Both the position numbers and the translations under genes were made by a program. The notes below the pieces were generated by a model that was given only the letters and a program-made list of their open reading frames with translations, ran no database searches and was not told the origin of the DNA. Positions 15,219-23,759 of a DNA stretch of 64,000 bases are shown here, in pieces (the stretch's first letter is position 1; the number at the start of each line of letters is the position of its first letter). The stretch spans positions 124,001-188,000 of the forward strand of contig JABLXW010000013.1 of assembly GCA_013177945.1 (NCBI GenBank), written 5' to 3'. Origin of the DNA: Bacillota bacterium. Its GTDB lineage: Bacteria; Bacillota; DSM-12270; Thermacetogeniales; Thermacetogeniaceae.

Positions 15219-15974
15219 TCAGGTTAAAGGCGTGAATTCGCAGGGATTGCTGTTGATGAGGACGGGCACCAGATCAGAAACGTCGACCCTGCTGCAGGAG
15301 GCAATGTCCTCCTCTCGTTTTATCTCCACCAAGCGCCGCCCGCTGCTAGACTCCATAAAGCAGGACCTGATGTCCGGGTAGGAGTCAAACAGCCGGTGGG
15401 CGGCCCGGGCGGCGTCGGAGACCATCAGATCAAGTTCCATTTCCTTTCCCGTACGCAGCAGGGTTTTGACCAGGTAACCGGCGCAGCAGGCATCGTCCAG
15501 GACGAATCTTCCCTTTTCGCCGGCGCAGACGATCCCGACTCCTGTACCGTGTTCCCGGACAAGCTCCAGTGCCCTCCTGCAGCAGGCGGATGCGTTGAGA
15601 AAACAGCCGATAAGCACCGCCCGGGAAAAGGCCGCCTTTTTGATTACCTTTGTCCCGTTGGTGGTGGTCAGAACGGCCTTTTTCCCCCGGAGATTCATCC
15701 CCTCCAGCTCAAAGGGGGAATTGCCGAAATCGAACCCTCTTACTGTCAGGCCGTTGCGTTCCCCGCCGATGAGCCACCCCTTTTCCCGGGCCAGGGCCCG
15801 GGCCCCGGCAACTGATCCTACAGTATAGACGCTCCGGCAGCCCTTATCCAGAAGAGTGACGATGGTGGAACTGGCGCGGATCACGTCCACCACGATGCAG
15901 ACCAGGTCTCTCCAGGCAGGCCGCACCTCGGATGGCACCAGGGCAACGTCGACTAAAAGCGTGCCCATCCCCAT
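15219..15974 (-). CDS. ComB-family phosphatase (2-phosphosulfolactate phosphatase-like)
   Basis: A 251-residue protein of the ComB family, Mg2+-dependent phosphatases that release sulfolactate in coenzyme M synthesis. Family motifs are VVDVIRASSTIV (about residue 30), GGERNG (about 70), VLTTTNGTKV (about 102) and CAGEKGRFVLDDACCAG (about 152). ATG 15974 follows GGGGGATG. No other coenzyme M genes are nearby. It sits between TIM-barrel copy 2 and the UPF0261 gene, so it probably acts on a different phosphorylated 2-hydroxy acid made or used by the RuBisCO-like pathway. Family assignment is firm; substrate is not. Confidence 0.88.
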   Translation of the reverse strand: MGMGTLLVDVALVPSEVRPAWRDLVCIVVDVIRASSTIVTLLDKGCRSVYTVGSVAGARALAREKGWLIGGERNGLTVRGFDFGNSPFELEGMNLRGKKAVLTTTNGTKVIKKAAFSRAVLIGCFLNASACCRRALELVREHGTGVGIVCAGEKGRFVLDDACCAGYLVKTLLRTGKEMELDLMVSDAARAAHRLFDSYPDIRSCFMESSSGRRLVEIKREEDIASCSRVDVSDLVPVLINSNPCEFTPLT

Positions 15975-16001
15975 CAAAGCTCATCCCCCTAAACTGCGGT
16001 T

Positions 16002-16844
16002 CTATTTCTTCAGCGGAACGTTCTTAAACTGGCGTACCGCCTCGGTGAGCGGCACCTCGATCGGAATGCGCTCGATGCTGGAGGCACCCAGGAAGCCTAC
16101 CGCCTCGGTGTGCTGGTAGATGTAAGCGGTGTCCTCGGGACTGGAGATGGGGCCGCCGTGGGCGAAGATCATGATGTCCGGGTAGCCTTGCCTGGCCGCC
16201 CTGGTCATCTCCCGGATGAGCTCCGCGGACTGCTCCAGGGTCATGGTTTCGGCATACTTGGAGCCGATAGAACCCCCCTTGGTGAGGCCCATGTGGCAGA
16301 TGAGGACGTCCAGCTGGGCCCGGCCGACCATGGCCGCTTCCTCCACGTTGAAGGCATAGCCGAGGGTGAAGAAGCCAAGCTCCTTGGCCAGCTTCAGGGC
16401 TTCAATCTCCACGCCGTAGCCCATTCCGGTGTCCTCCAGTTCCTTGCGGAACCTCCCGTCAATGAGGCCTACGGTGGGGAAGTTCATGACGGCCGAGAAG
16501 CCGATCTCCTTGAGCTGCTTCAGGTAATAGCGCATCTCCCGGGTGGGGTCCGTCCCGCAGATCCCGGCGATCATGGGGGTCTCCTTGATTACCGGGAAGA
16601 CCCGGTTGGCCAGGTCGATGACGATCTGGTTGGCGTCCCCGTAAGGCATCAACCCGGCCAGGGAGCCCTTGCCGTCCATCCGGAACAGCCCGGAGTTGTA
16701 GACCCCGATCAGGTCGACACCCCCCCTCTCCGCAAACTTACCGGAGATCCCGGTGCCGGCACCGGCGATGATGACCGGTTTCCCCTCCGCAATGGTCTTC
16801 TTCAAGCGGGCCAATACCTCTTCTCTGGTGTACTGCTTTGCCAT
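16002..16844 (-). CDS. PEP-hydrolase-family TIM-barrel protein, copy 2
   Basis: A 280-residue paralogue of the protein at 13004-13837. Shared features are the N-terminus KQYTREEVLARLKK, the loop IIAGAGTGISGKFAERGGVD, DLIGVYNSGLFRMDGKGS, PMIAGICGTDPT and MIFAHGGPISSPED. ATG 16844 follows AAGGAGG with good spacing. It starts 27 bases after the RuBisCO-like gene and precedes the ComB-like gene. Two diverged copies in one operon suggest either two related C-C or C-O bond-cleaving steps or a heteromeric enzyme. Both readings are inferences. Confidence 0.88.
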   Translation of the reverse strand: MAKQYTREEVLARLKKTIAEGKPVIIAGAGTGISGKFAERGGVDLIGVYNSGLFRMDGKGSLAGLMPYGDANQIVIDLANRVFPVIKETPMIAGICGTDPTREMRYYLKQLKEIGFSAVMNFPTVGLIDGRFRKELEDTGMGYGVEIEALKLAKELGFFTLGYAFNVEEAAMVGRAQLDVLICHMGLTKGGSIGSKYAETMTLEQSAELIREMTRAARQGYPDIMIFAHGGPISSPEDTAYIYQHTEAVGFLGASSIERIPIEVPLTEAVRQFKNVPLKK

Positions 16845-16871
16845 TTCCCGACAACCTCCTTGTTTTTTTAT

Positions 16872-18188
16872 TTAAGCCTTGATTTCAAAGATGCCCGGCC
16901 TTTCCTCATCGGGATAGCCCCAGGCATCAAGCGCAGCCTTTAATTCGGGATGATCTTTGGCCGCATCCCGCAGGTCGATGCCGTTCATGGCGGCGTCGAT
17001 TGCCTGCCGCATCGCCCTTCCCCCGGCCTCGGGGCCCATCGGGTGACCGTGAATGGCGCCTCCAGCCCCCAGAATGCAGTCGTTCCCCAGGTCTCTGATG
17101 ATGGCGGGCACCACAGAAGGCATCACCCCGCCGCCCGGCATGGGAAAAGCCGGCTTAAAGTGCAGCCACTTACTTAAAAGATGATGCCCGATCTCCAGAT
17201 AGCGTTCCCTCAGGAACGGGAATTTGCCGAAGGGGCTCGGGTAAACCACGATGTCGGCCCCTGCCAGCCGGGCCAGCTTGCCCAGGATGAGGTGGGAGCT
17301 CATACCGGAATAGGGGGATTCGTACATGGTTCCTGCAAAATCCAGGTGCGCCAGGATCGGCACGTTGATCTCCGGGTCCTCGGCCAGTGCCTGCAGCACC
17401 GAAATACCGACGGTCAGGTAGTTGAGCATGATGCCGTTTGCCCCGGCATCGATCGCCCGCCTGGCGTTGTCCCGGACCCTGTCGGCCCGGTCGGTAACGT
17501 TTACGGTGTAAAGCACCTTGTGCCCCGTCTCTTCGTAAATACGTCTGGCCTCCTCCATGTAGAGCCTGACCCTGTCCACCATCGGGCAGAATACCGGATC
17601 GGCGATCAGTTCATCATCCTTGACGATGTCAACACCCCCCCGGGCGGCACGGGAAAACAGCTTGGCGCCGACCTCCGGGGTGTAGCCGGTGCAGGGCTTG
17701 ATCATGTTGTTCAACAGCGGCCGCTTTTCCACTCCCAGGATCTCCCGGACTCCCTTCGTTCCGAACTTGGGGCCCTTGAAGCCCTTCAGGAAGGGTGTGG
17801 GGAATTTGAGGTCCAGGAGCTTCAATTTCCCGGACATGGAGATGTTGCCGATAACAGTACTCAAGAGCATGGGGATCTGGGGGCCGAAATTCACCACCGG
17901 ATAGGCGAGCTGGAAGACGAACTGCCTTGTCCTGGCTTCTGCGGGCACCTCAAACTCGTACCCCGGCACTTCGTAAATACCCACTACCTTTGCCACGTGC
18001 TTTTCACGCACTTCCGGGGTTTCTTCGGGGACCGCAACCCAGGTTCCTGTTGTTTGCTCTACCGCGATGGCGCTGATCTTCGAGACGATATCGCTCCCGA
18101 CACCTGTTTCCAGATAGTAGGTGGCGATCACGTAACTGTCCTCTTTTTCGATCTGTTCAGGAATGGCAAGCATGTCCAATGACGACAC
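16872..18188 (-). CDS. RuBisCO-like protein (form IV-type)
   Basis: A 438-residue member of the RuBisCO large-subunit superfamily; GTG 18188 follows AAGGAGGA, and a longer reading to 18230 has no better site. The carbamylation and metal motif is intact: GGVDIVKDDE, with Lys190, Asp192 and Glu193 matching K201, D203 and E204 of spinach. Lys164 (IKPCTG) matches K175, but the next catalytic position, K177, is Cys166. His281 (LAHLDFAG) may match H294. Loop 6 reads LILGKLARLAGAD, the style of RuBisCO-like proteins, with PGGG at 351-354. It likely performs an enolase, isomerase or transcarboxylase-type step, not CO2 fixation. There is no small subunit, phosphoribulokinase or methionine-salvage gene nearby. 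Confidence 0.9.
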   Translation of the reverse strand: MSSLDMLAIPEQIEKEDSYVIATYYLETGVGSDIVSKISAIAVEQTTGTWVAVPEETPEVREKHVAKVVGIYEVPGYEFEVPAEARTRQFVFQLAYPVVNFGPQIPMLLSTVIGNISMSGKLKLLDLKFPTPFLKGFKGPKFGTKGVREILGVEKRPLLNNMIKPCTGYTPEVGAKLFSRAARGGVDIVKDDELIADPVFCPMVDRVRLYMEEARRIYEETGHKVLYTVNVTDRADRVRDNARRAIDAGANGIMLNYLTVGISVLQALAEDPEINVPILAHLDFAGTMYESPYSGMSSHLILGKLARLAGADIVVYPSPFGKFPFLRERYLEIGHHLLSKWLHFKPAFPMPGGGVMPSVVPAIIRDLGNDCILGAGGAIHGHPMGPEAGGRAMRQAIDAAMNGIDLRDAAKDHPELKAALDAWGYPDEERPGIFEIKA

Positions 18189-18299
18189 TAAAATCTCCTC
18201 CTTGTCCGTGGGCCGTATCGCACGTAGCATTTAGAGTATCTCCCCAAATACACCGCCTTATCAGACCCTCATGGCAGCCATCACCTCGATCACGCCGGT

Positions 18300-18371
18300 G
18301 TAAACAAAAAGTCCCACCCCTGTAACCTTACGGTTACTCCAGGAGTGGGACTTACTCTCGTCTCTAGTCCC
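18300..18371 (-). promoter_or_regulatory. Attenuator-like leader of the RuBisCO-like operon
   Basis: On the minus strand a long hairpin (arms 18345-18353 and 18309-18317, continued inward by GTAACC/GGTTAC) is followed by TTTTTGTTT, a Rho-independent terminator. Just upstream, GGGACT at 18371-18366 can pair with AGTCCC at 18352-18347. Those bases belong to the 5' arm of the terminator, so the two hairpins exclude each other. The site lies about 50 bases after glpP and about 110 bases before the RuBisCO-like start. GlpP proteins act as leader antiterminators, so control by GlpP is a natural inference. A plain glpP terminator is the alternative. Confidence 0.6.
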
Positions 18372-18423
18372 GGCTTAATATGACTTTCAGTTTATATCTT
18401 CGATATGAAATTTAAAACTCCTT

Positions 18424-19008
18424 CTAAAGATTTTCGACGTTCCACAATTTTTCCGCGCTGGTGTCCACGGCAACCGCTCCGGCCTTGAGAACCAGCCGGA
18501 GATCCTGGATGCCTTTGATCAGTCCCGCTGCGATAATCGGCTGTTGAAAGTGCTCCCTGAGCTCGTCCATCACCCGGAGCACGGCCAGCCCCGGCAGGAC
18601 CTCGATGAAGTGGGGTTTCGACTGTTTCAAAACACTGATGCCGGTGGCGATGGAAGGGGAATCGTGGGCGAACAGCCTCTGCACCGTGAGCAGTCCTTCC
18701 TTGCGCGCCGCGGTGATCAGCTGGCTGCCAGGCGTGACTATCCCGGTGACCCGGGCCTTCTCTTTCAAGAACCTGACGGCGGTGTGATCCCTGCCCAGCC
18801 CGGCTATGAGATCCACGTGGACCAGCACCAGTTTGTTGTGCTTCTCCAGTTCACGGCCGATCTCTTCTACGTTGAAAATATCACCGGAAGAGATCAGAAC
18901 AACCCGCGCTCTGCAGGAAAGCGCAACCGGCAGCAGTTCCTCCCTGCGGAGCGACGCAATCACCGGGTAGGCTTTGATCGCCTGCATGAATTCCGCTATC
19001 CGGGGCAT
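18424..19008 (-). CDS. glpP: GlpP-family glycerol-3-phosphate-responsive antiterminator
   Basis: A 194-residue protein covering the whole GlpP family: PVIASLRREELLPVALS at the N-terminus, VVLISSGDIFNVEEIG, VHVDLIAGLGRDHTAVRFLK, VTGIVTPGSQLITAARKEG, and the C-terminal IIAAGLIKG...VDTSAEKLW. In Bacillus, GlpP with glycerol-3-phosphate binds the glpD leader and prevents termination. Here no glpF, glpK or glpD gene is adjacent. The next gene is the RuBisCO-like protein, preceded by an attenuator-like leader. The protein may therefore sense glycerol-3-phosphate or a related phosphate for that operon. ATG 19008 follows a weak AAAGGGT site; a promoter lies near 19194. Confidence 0.9.
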   Translation of the reverse strand: MPRIAEFMQAIKAYPVIASLRREELLPVALSCRARVVLISSGDIFNVEEIGRELEKHNKLVLVHVDLIAGLGRDHTAVRFLKEKARVTGIVTPGSQLITAARKEGLLTVQRLFAHDSPSIATGISVLKQSKPHFIEVLPGLAVLRVMDELREHFQQPIIAAGLIKGIQDLRLVLKAGAVAVDTSAEKLWNVENL

Positions 19009-19193
19009 CTCATATTACCCTTTTTCCTCAAAAGATTCAAATGTCGCCTTTTGATGAAAGCGAAATACAATTCAGGGGCCACCTACTCCTTTTTGGAAAA
19101 ACCGAAGCTGCCGAGTTTGCCTTCAACGGAACGGCATTCGCGGATGCAGAATGCATAAGGTTCTGCTCTTTTATTTTTGCTGCTTTATTTTTA

Positions 19194-19199
19194 ATTATA
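19194..19199 (-). promoter_or_regulatory. Probable promoter -10 for glpP and the RuBisCO-like operon
   Basis: On the minus strand TATAAT preceded by TGG forms an extended -10; the -35 (TGTTTC region, about 17 bases upstream) is weak. The untranslated leader to glpP would be about 180 bases. In the rest of 19009-19327 I see only this promoter and the terminator at 19268-19295. Confidence 0.55.
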
Positions 19200-19267
19200 C
19201 CACACCGGTTATATACGAAACATTTCAGTCAAGAAATGTCGTCGAAGATGCAAGGGGTGAGATAAAA

Positions 19268-19295
19268 AGGCCGGGAGGTGCATTGCTCCCGGCCT
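19268..19295 (-). terminator. Terminator after the ABC permease gene
   Basis: A perfect 10-bp inverted repeat (AGGCCGGGAG / CTCCCGGCCT, 8-base loop) is followed on the minus strand by TTTTTATC. It closes the GntR-ATPase-permease operon, 33 bases after its last stop. Confidence 0.85.
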
Positions 19296-19327
19296 GATTA
19301 ACGGTTTTCGGGTGTGATCCGAACTAA

Positions 19328-21343
19328 TTAATCCAGCTGTTCCAGGTATTCTCTCAACGCCTCCGAAGCCGGCCAATCCCGCCGGATGGAGCGGTGGTAC
19401 TGGAAGGCGCCCGCTGCCGTCTTTCCGTAAAAGGTTACTTCGACGGTTTTTCGCGGGCCGGGGCTGCCCTCGGGGCCGGATATGTAGAGCAGTTCCTCGA
19501 TCAGCTGCCGGTCCCTGATCTCAATCTGCCCGGTCACCCGGCCGGTCTCATCAACCTCGGGAGGTACGCGATATTCCAGGACGGCATATTCGACCTCCTC
19601 CGGCAGCAGCGCGACTTTCTCATAATACCCCTTTTCGTTGAGCCAGGCAACAGCCGACCTGTAACTGGTTCGAAGGTTGTAGTATTCCGGAACCGGATGG
19701 TTTACCGGCATTCCGGCGGAGTACACGATGCTGGCATGCAGGTGCTCTCCGGTATCGGCGGTCATTTCTTCAAAAGTGGTGTTGAGCAAATCCTGCTTCA
19801 ACCGGGCGGTAAACTCTTCGATTTCAGCCTTGTCTACCAAGAAGATCGGCCCTTTTGGGGTCCTGTCATCGTCGATCTCGATCATTTTTATCCTGGCAGG
19901 GTTCTGCACCAACACCGGGAACCTGGCCTGTTTATACTCCAGGGACTCGTACAGGGGTTTAAGAAGGGAGGCGTAATCCCTCTCGTCGAAGGAATACCGG
20001 CGGGCCAGATAGCCGTCATCCAGGATATAAACGAGGTAATGGTCAATCCCTTCTTTAGGGCGAGGATGCTTCAGCAACTGCCGGTGCAGGAGAATGATGT
20101 TTTTGATGTTGTTTCGATCTTTGAAAAAGGTGCCGCCTCTGTACCCTATGTTTTGCTCTCCGGTGCTTTCCTGCTCGTCTTGAAGCATCCAACCACCGAT
20201 ACTGGTGCCGAAGTAAACCTTCTTCACCTTTTCCGGGGCGGGAACCCGGTGCACATAACCGGTGGCGTCGGTGGCAATCCCCAGCAGCAGCACCGCCACC
20301 ACCACGGCATATCCCAGGTAACCCTTGTACGACGACCAGACCTTCAAAGATTTCTGCAGCAGGGCCTCGGCCGTCAGGTACCCCAGCAGGGAACCCAGCA
20401 CGTAGCCCAGGGCGATGACGGGGAAAGCGCCTTGATACGCGGCGGCAAAGTAGGCTCCCGCCAGCAGCATGGTGCAGGCGGTCACTCCGTACTTGAAAAC
20501 CGGGCGCAGGACCGGAAAGGCAACCACCTCGCCGGCGGCTTCGGCGGGCCTCCACCTGTAAACAAGGAGGGCGACGGCCAGGAAGAAGAGGGCCGCCAGA
20601 AGGTATACCGCAACGGTTCCGGAAACGTTTTCGGCGGCGGAGAGATTCCTGGAAGTGGCGCCGGCAAACACCATTAGAGGAAAATTATACTGTAGTTTGT
20701 CGGGTTGGGTGATGACGGCATAGCCGTAAACCAGGTGCCGGAGGTTTTCGGACAGGAGCACGTGCAAACCGCTGGGCAGGACCTGCAGGATGTAGGTGAA
20801 GATGATGTGGGCAACAGTATTCCCCGTGAACATTCCTACAAAAACGGCGATGGAAAAGGTTAATGTGTCGAAAAGGGCCGTCATGCCCATCCACCGGAGA
20901 ATGTCCCACGCCGTATAATACTCCTTCAAATGGGTAGCGGCATTCAGGGCCAGGAGCACCAGGCCCGTGGCCAAAACGGGCAGGAGCAGCAGCACCAGCC
21001 CCGCCGCTGTGTGGCTGAGAAAGAGGGTCTTCCGGTCGAGGGGGAGGCTGTGCAGGACTGCCGTTGCCCGTCCGTTGTGTAGATATTGAAAAAGCAGCAT
21101 TGCCAGGATGACGGGCACGGTGCAGATCAGGAGGGCCTGCAGCCCGCTCCCGCCGGAGAAAATATCCAGCGAGCGCCGCAGCATTTCCCCGACCCATTCA
21201 CTGTCTACGGGCAAATTCTTCATCATGTGGTCGAAGGGCAGGATTAAGAGCAGGGCGATGCCGTACAGGGCGCCGATCCACCAGAACCTTTTGAGATCGC
21301 TGGCAATCACTCCTTTACTAAATAAGGACACTTTGAATGTCAT
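19328..21343 (-). CDS. ABC-2-type permease with large C-terminal extracellular-type domain
   Basis: A 671-residue membrane protein. About 11 membrane helices occupy roughly the first 370 residues, with the motif LHSLPLDRKTLFLSH typical of this exporter permease family. A soluble C-terminal region of about 300 residues follows (from about VHRVPAPEKVKKVYFG), resembling the DUF6449-type extension of YtrC/YtrD-like permeases. ATG 21343 follows GGGGGGAAT. It overlaps the ATPase gene by 26 bases. With the GntR regulator it forms a Ytr-like operon, a type usually induced by cell-wall-active compounds. The substrate is unknown. Confidence 0.85.
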   Translation of the reverse strand: MTFKVSLFSKGVIASDLKRFWWIGALYGIALLLILPFDHMMKNLPVDSEWVGEMLRRSLDIFSGGSGLQALLICTVPVILAMLLFQYLHNGRATAVLHSLPLDRKTLFLSHTAAGLVLLLLPVLATGLVLLALNAATHLKEYYTAWDILRWMGMTALFDTLTFSIAVFVGMFTGNTVAHIIFTYILQVLPSGLHVLLSENLRHLVYGYAVITQPDKLQYNFPLMVFAGATSRNLSAAENVSGTVAVYLLAALFFLAVALLVYRWRPAEAAGEVVAFPVLRPVFKYGVTACTMLLAGAYFAAAYQGAFPVIALGYVLGSLLGYLTAEALLQKSLKVWSSYKGYLGYAVVVAVLLLGIATDATGYVHRVPAPEKVKKVYFGTSIGGWMLQDEQESTGEQNIGYRGGTFFKDRNNIKNIILLHRQLLKHPRPKEGIDHYLVYILDDGYLARRYSFDERDYASLLKPLYESLEYKQARFPVLVQNPARIKMIEIDDDRTPKGPIFLVDKAEIEEFTARLKQDLLNTTFEEMTADTGEHLHASIVYSAGMPVNHPVPEYYNLRTSYRSAVAWLNEKGYYEKVALLPEEVEYAVLEYRVPPEVDETGRVTGQIEIRDRQLIEELLYISGPEGSPGPRKTVEVTFYGKTAAGAFQYHRSIRRDWPASEALREYLEQLD

Positions 21344-22217
21344 AGCCGATTCCCCCCAGCTCATAGATAAAAATCTCCTCCAGTGTCAACGGCAAAATAT
21401 CCAGAACGACCGGGTTGGCCCGCCGCACCTCGGACAGAAGCCGGTCTTTATCCCCCCTCACAATCAACTGAAGGATGCTCCCGCTTTGCTGCCGGTGCAG
21501 AACCGTTTCCGTCTGAAGGAGGTCTGGAGGCACTTCTCCGGCAAACGCAACCTGAATTTTATGAATATCCGTCTTTAACTCATCGAGATCTCTTTCCACC
21601 AGGATTGTGCCGTTGTGCAGGATCCCCACATGATCGCAGACATCCTCCAGCTCCCGCAGGTTGTGGGAGGAGACCAGCACCGTGGTTTCGCGTTCGGCCA
21701 CATCCTGAAGCACCAGGTTCCAGACCTGTTTCCGCATCACCGGGTCCAGGCCGTCCACCGGCTCGTCCAGGAGCATCACCCGGGGCATGGCGCAGATCCC
21801 CAGCCAGAAGGCCACCTGTTTCTGCATCCCCCGGGACAGACGGGTGACTTTTCTTCTGGGGTCGATGGAGAACACCTGCTTCAAGAGCCGGTATCTCTCC
21901 CAGCTCCAGGCGGGGTAGAGGCCGGCATAAAACCGGGCCGTTTCCTCAATGCTGTATTGGGAGAAGAAATAGAGCTCGTCGGGTACGTAAACCAGGTGCG
22001 CCTTAACCTCGGGATTCTCGTAAACCGCCCGCCCGTCGATGGTGACGGTTCCTGCATCCTGCCGGTAGACACCGGCCAGATGCTTGATGAGGGTGGTCTT
22101 GCCGGCTCCGTTAGGCCCCACCAAGCCGTAAACGGAGCCTTTCTTGACATTGATACTGACGTTCTCCAGAGCTTTGATTTTGCCAAAGCTCTTGCTGAGC
22201 TTTCTGACCTCTATCAC
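21318..22217 (-). CDS. ABC transporter ATP-binding protein (Ytr-like operon)
   Basis: A 299-residue ABC ATPase. Walker A GPNGAGKTT is at residues 34-42, with Q-loop region VYVPDELYFFSQYS, signature LSRGMQKQ, Walker B VMLLDEP followed by VDGLDPV, and switch His in VSSHNLRE. The C-terminal 80 residues form the regulatory extension common in drug-export ATPases. ATG 22217 overlaps the GntR gene by 4 bases, and the gene's end overlaps the permease gene. It supplies energy to the permease at 19328-21343. Confidence 0.92.
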   Translation of the reverse strand: MIEVRKLSKSFGKIKALENVSINVKKGSVYGLVGPNGAGKTTLIKHLAGVYRQDAGTVTIDGRAVYENPEVKAHLVYVPDELYFFSQYSIEETARFYAGLYPAWSWERYRLLKQVFSIDPRRKVTRLSRGMQKQVAFWLGICAMPRVMLLDEPVDGLDPVMRKQVWNLVLQDVAERETTVLVSSHNLRELEDVCDHVGILHNGTILVERDLDELKTDIHKIQVAFAGEVPPDLLQTETVLHRQQSGSILQLIVRGDKDRLLSEVRRANPVVLDILPLTLEEIFIYELGGIGYDIQSVLI

Positions 22218-22594
22218 TCAATCAGGCCTCCTTTCCTGTAGATGGCGCGAACGACCTCCATCAGGTGCTCGAGCGGTTCGTTCAGATACATCAGCTCAGA
22301 AACGGTTTTTTCCAGTTCCCGAAGCAGCTCCTCCCGCCGGGGGTTGTGGGCCGACCGGTCCTGTGGGGCGACAAAGCTGCCCTTGGCCCGGATGGAGTAA
22401 ATGAACCCCTCCGCCTCCAGGTCCTTGTAGGCCTTCTGGATGGTGTTGGGATTGACGGTCAGCATCTGGGCGAGTTCGCGCACCGAGGGTAACCGCTCGT
22501 CCGGCTTCAACACCCCGCTGATGATCAGCGTCTTGATTTTTTCCTTGATCTGTTCGTGCAGGGGTCGGCGATCCCTGAAGTCCAGCTGTAACAT
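22214..22594 (-). CDS. GntR-family (YtrA-type) transcriptional repressor
   Basis: A 126-residue regulator. A winged helix (residues 8-75) contains PLHEQIKEKIKTLIISG and the recognition segment LTVNPNTIQKAYKDLEAEGF. The short C-terminal tail (about 45 residues) is the YtrA subfamily form, without a ligand-binding domain. ATG 22594 follows AGGAGG at 5 bases; an in-frame GTG lies two codons earlier. A perfect palindrome lies in its own leader region, so it most likely represses the whole operon. YtrA-type repressors respond to antibiotics or envelope stress; the signal here is unknown. Confidence 0.92.
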   Translation of the reverse strand: MLQLDFRDRRPLHEQIKEKIKTLIISGVLKPDERLPSVRELAQMLTVNPNTIQKAYKDLEAEGFIYSIRAKGSFVAPQDRSAHNPRREELLRELEKTVSELMYLNEPLEHLMEVVRAIYRKGGLIE

Positions 22595-22607
22595 AGGCAC
22601 CTCCTCT

Positions 22608-22649
22608 CTGTATTAATAACATTAATACAGTTAATACAGTACTATAATA
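22608..22649 (-). promoter_or_regulatory. GntR operator and promoter of the Ytr-like operon
   Basis: A perfect palindrome at 22608-22630 has 10-bp arms CTGTATTAAT / ATTAATACAG and a 3-base centre. A further half-site (TTAATACAG) follows directly at 22631-22639. On the minus strand TATAGT/TATTAT at 22641-22649 is a likely -10. The palindrome would sit at or just after the transcription start, ideal for auto-repression. Confidence 0.8.
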
Positions 22650-22895
22650 TACCGGCCCCGGCAGGCTGTCAAGTCTTTAATCAAGACTTTAACTTAATTG
22701 AATATCGTTACCTACTTTTCCGCATCCTGAAGGATTAAACAACACCAATTCCGGGGTCAAAACTGATAGGACAGATCTTTGCGATTTGTTGTAGGACTTT
22801 GTAGTGCTGTTTCTGTGTCATCGCATTTTTAGACCGGCGGTTTTAAGAGTCCTGAGCGCCCCGTGCAGAACGAAGATCGTTTTACCCCAGAAAGG

Positions 22896-22923
22896 TTGAC
22901 ATCGATTGAAAAGATGTTATACT
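22896..22923 (+). promoter_or_regulatory. Promoter of the pyr operon
   Basis: TTGACA at 22896-22901, a 16-base spacer, and TATACT at 22918-22923. This is a strong vegetative-type promoter just before the PyrR attenuator. The rest of 22650-22895 holds no gene that I can see. Confidence 0.85.
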
Positions 22924-22930
22924 GTTTAAG

Positions 22931-23621
<691 letters not shown>

Positions 23622-23624
23622 AGC

Positions 23625-23735
23625 AAGAGGTTACACCCTTTCAAACTAGTCCTGTGAGGCTAGAAAAGGGGTCGCACAAAGGAGAAAAACCTCTTTGTCT
23701 GGCCTCGCAGGAGGAAGGCAAGGAGGTTTTTTTGT
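23625..23735 (+). promoter_or_regulatory. PyrR-dependent attenuator 2 (between pyrR and pyrB)
   Basis: A PyrR-type binding hairpin lies at about 23635-23672 (ACCCTTT...CTAG tcctgtgagg CTAG...AAGGGGT). The antiterminator pairs AAGAGGTT (23625-23632) with AACCTCTT (23688-23695). The terminator AACCTC...GAGGTT ends near 23728 and is followed by a T-run. The arrangement repeats attenuator 1, giving a second checkpoint before the biosynthetic genes. Confidence 0.88.
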
Positions 23736-23759
23736 GGGGAAAAAGAGGGGGGAAGGGAT

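Noticed and set aside
12974-18182. Long plus-strand open frames opposite the RuBisCO-like operon
   Set aside because: They mirror the GC-rich codon pattern of the true minus-strand genes and show no family motifs or ribosome sites.
19010-19190. Possible riboswitch in the leader of glpP (GGCAAAC-type word)
   Set aside because: The surrounding conserved parts of c-di-GMP or other known riboswitches could not be found; the resemblance is limited to one short word.
19041-19265. Plus-strand 74-codon frame between glpP and the ABC permease
   Set aside because: It lies across the probable glpP promoter, lacks a ribosome site and has no recognisable motif.
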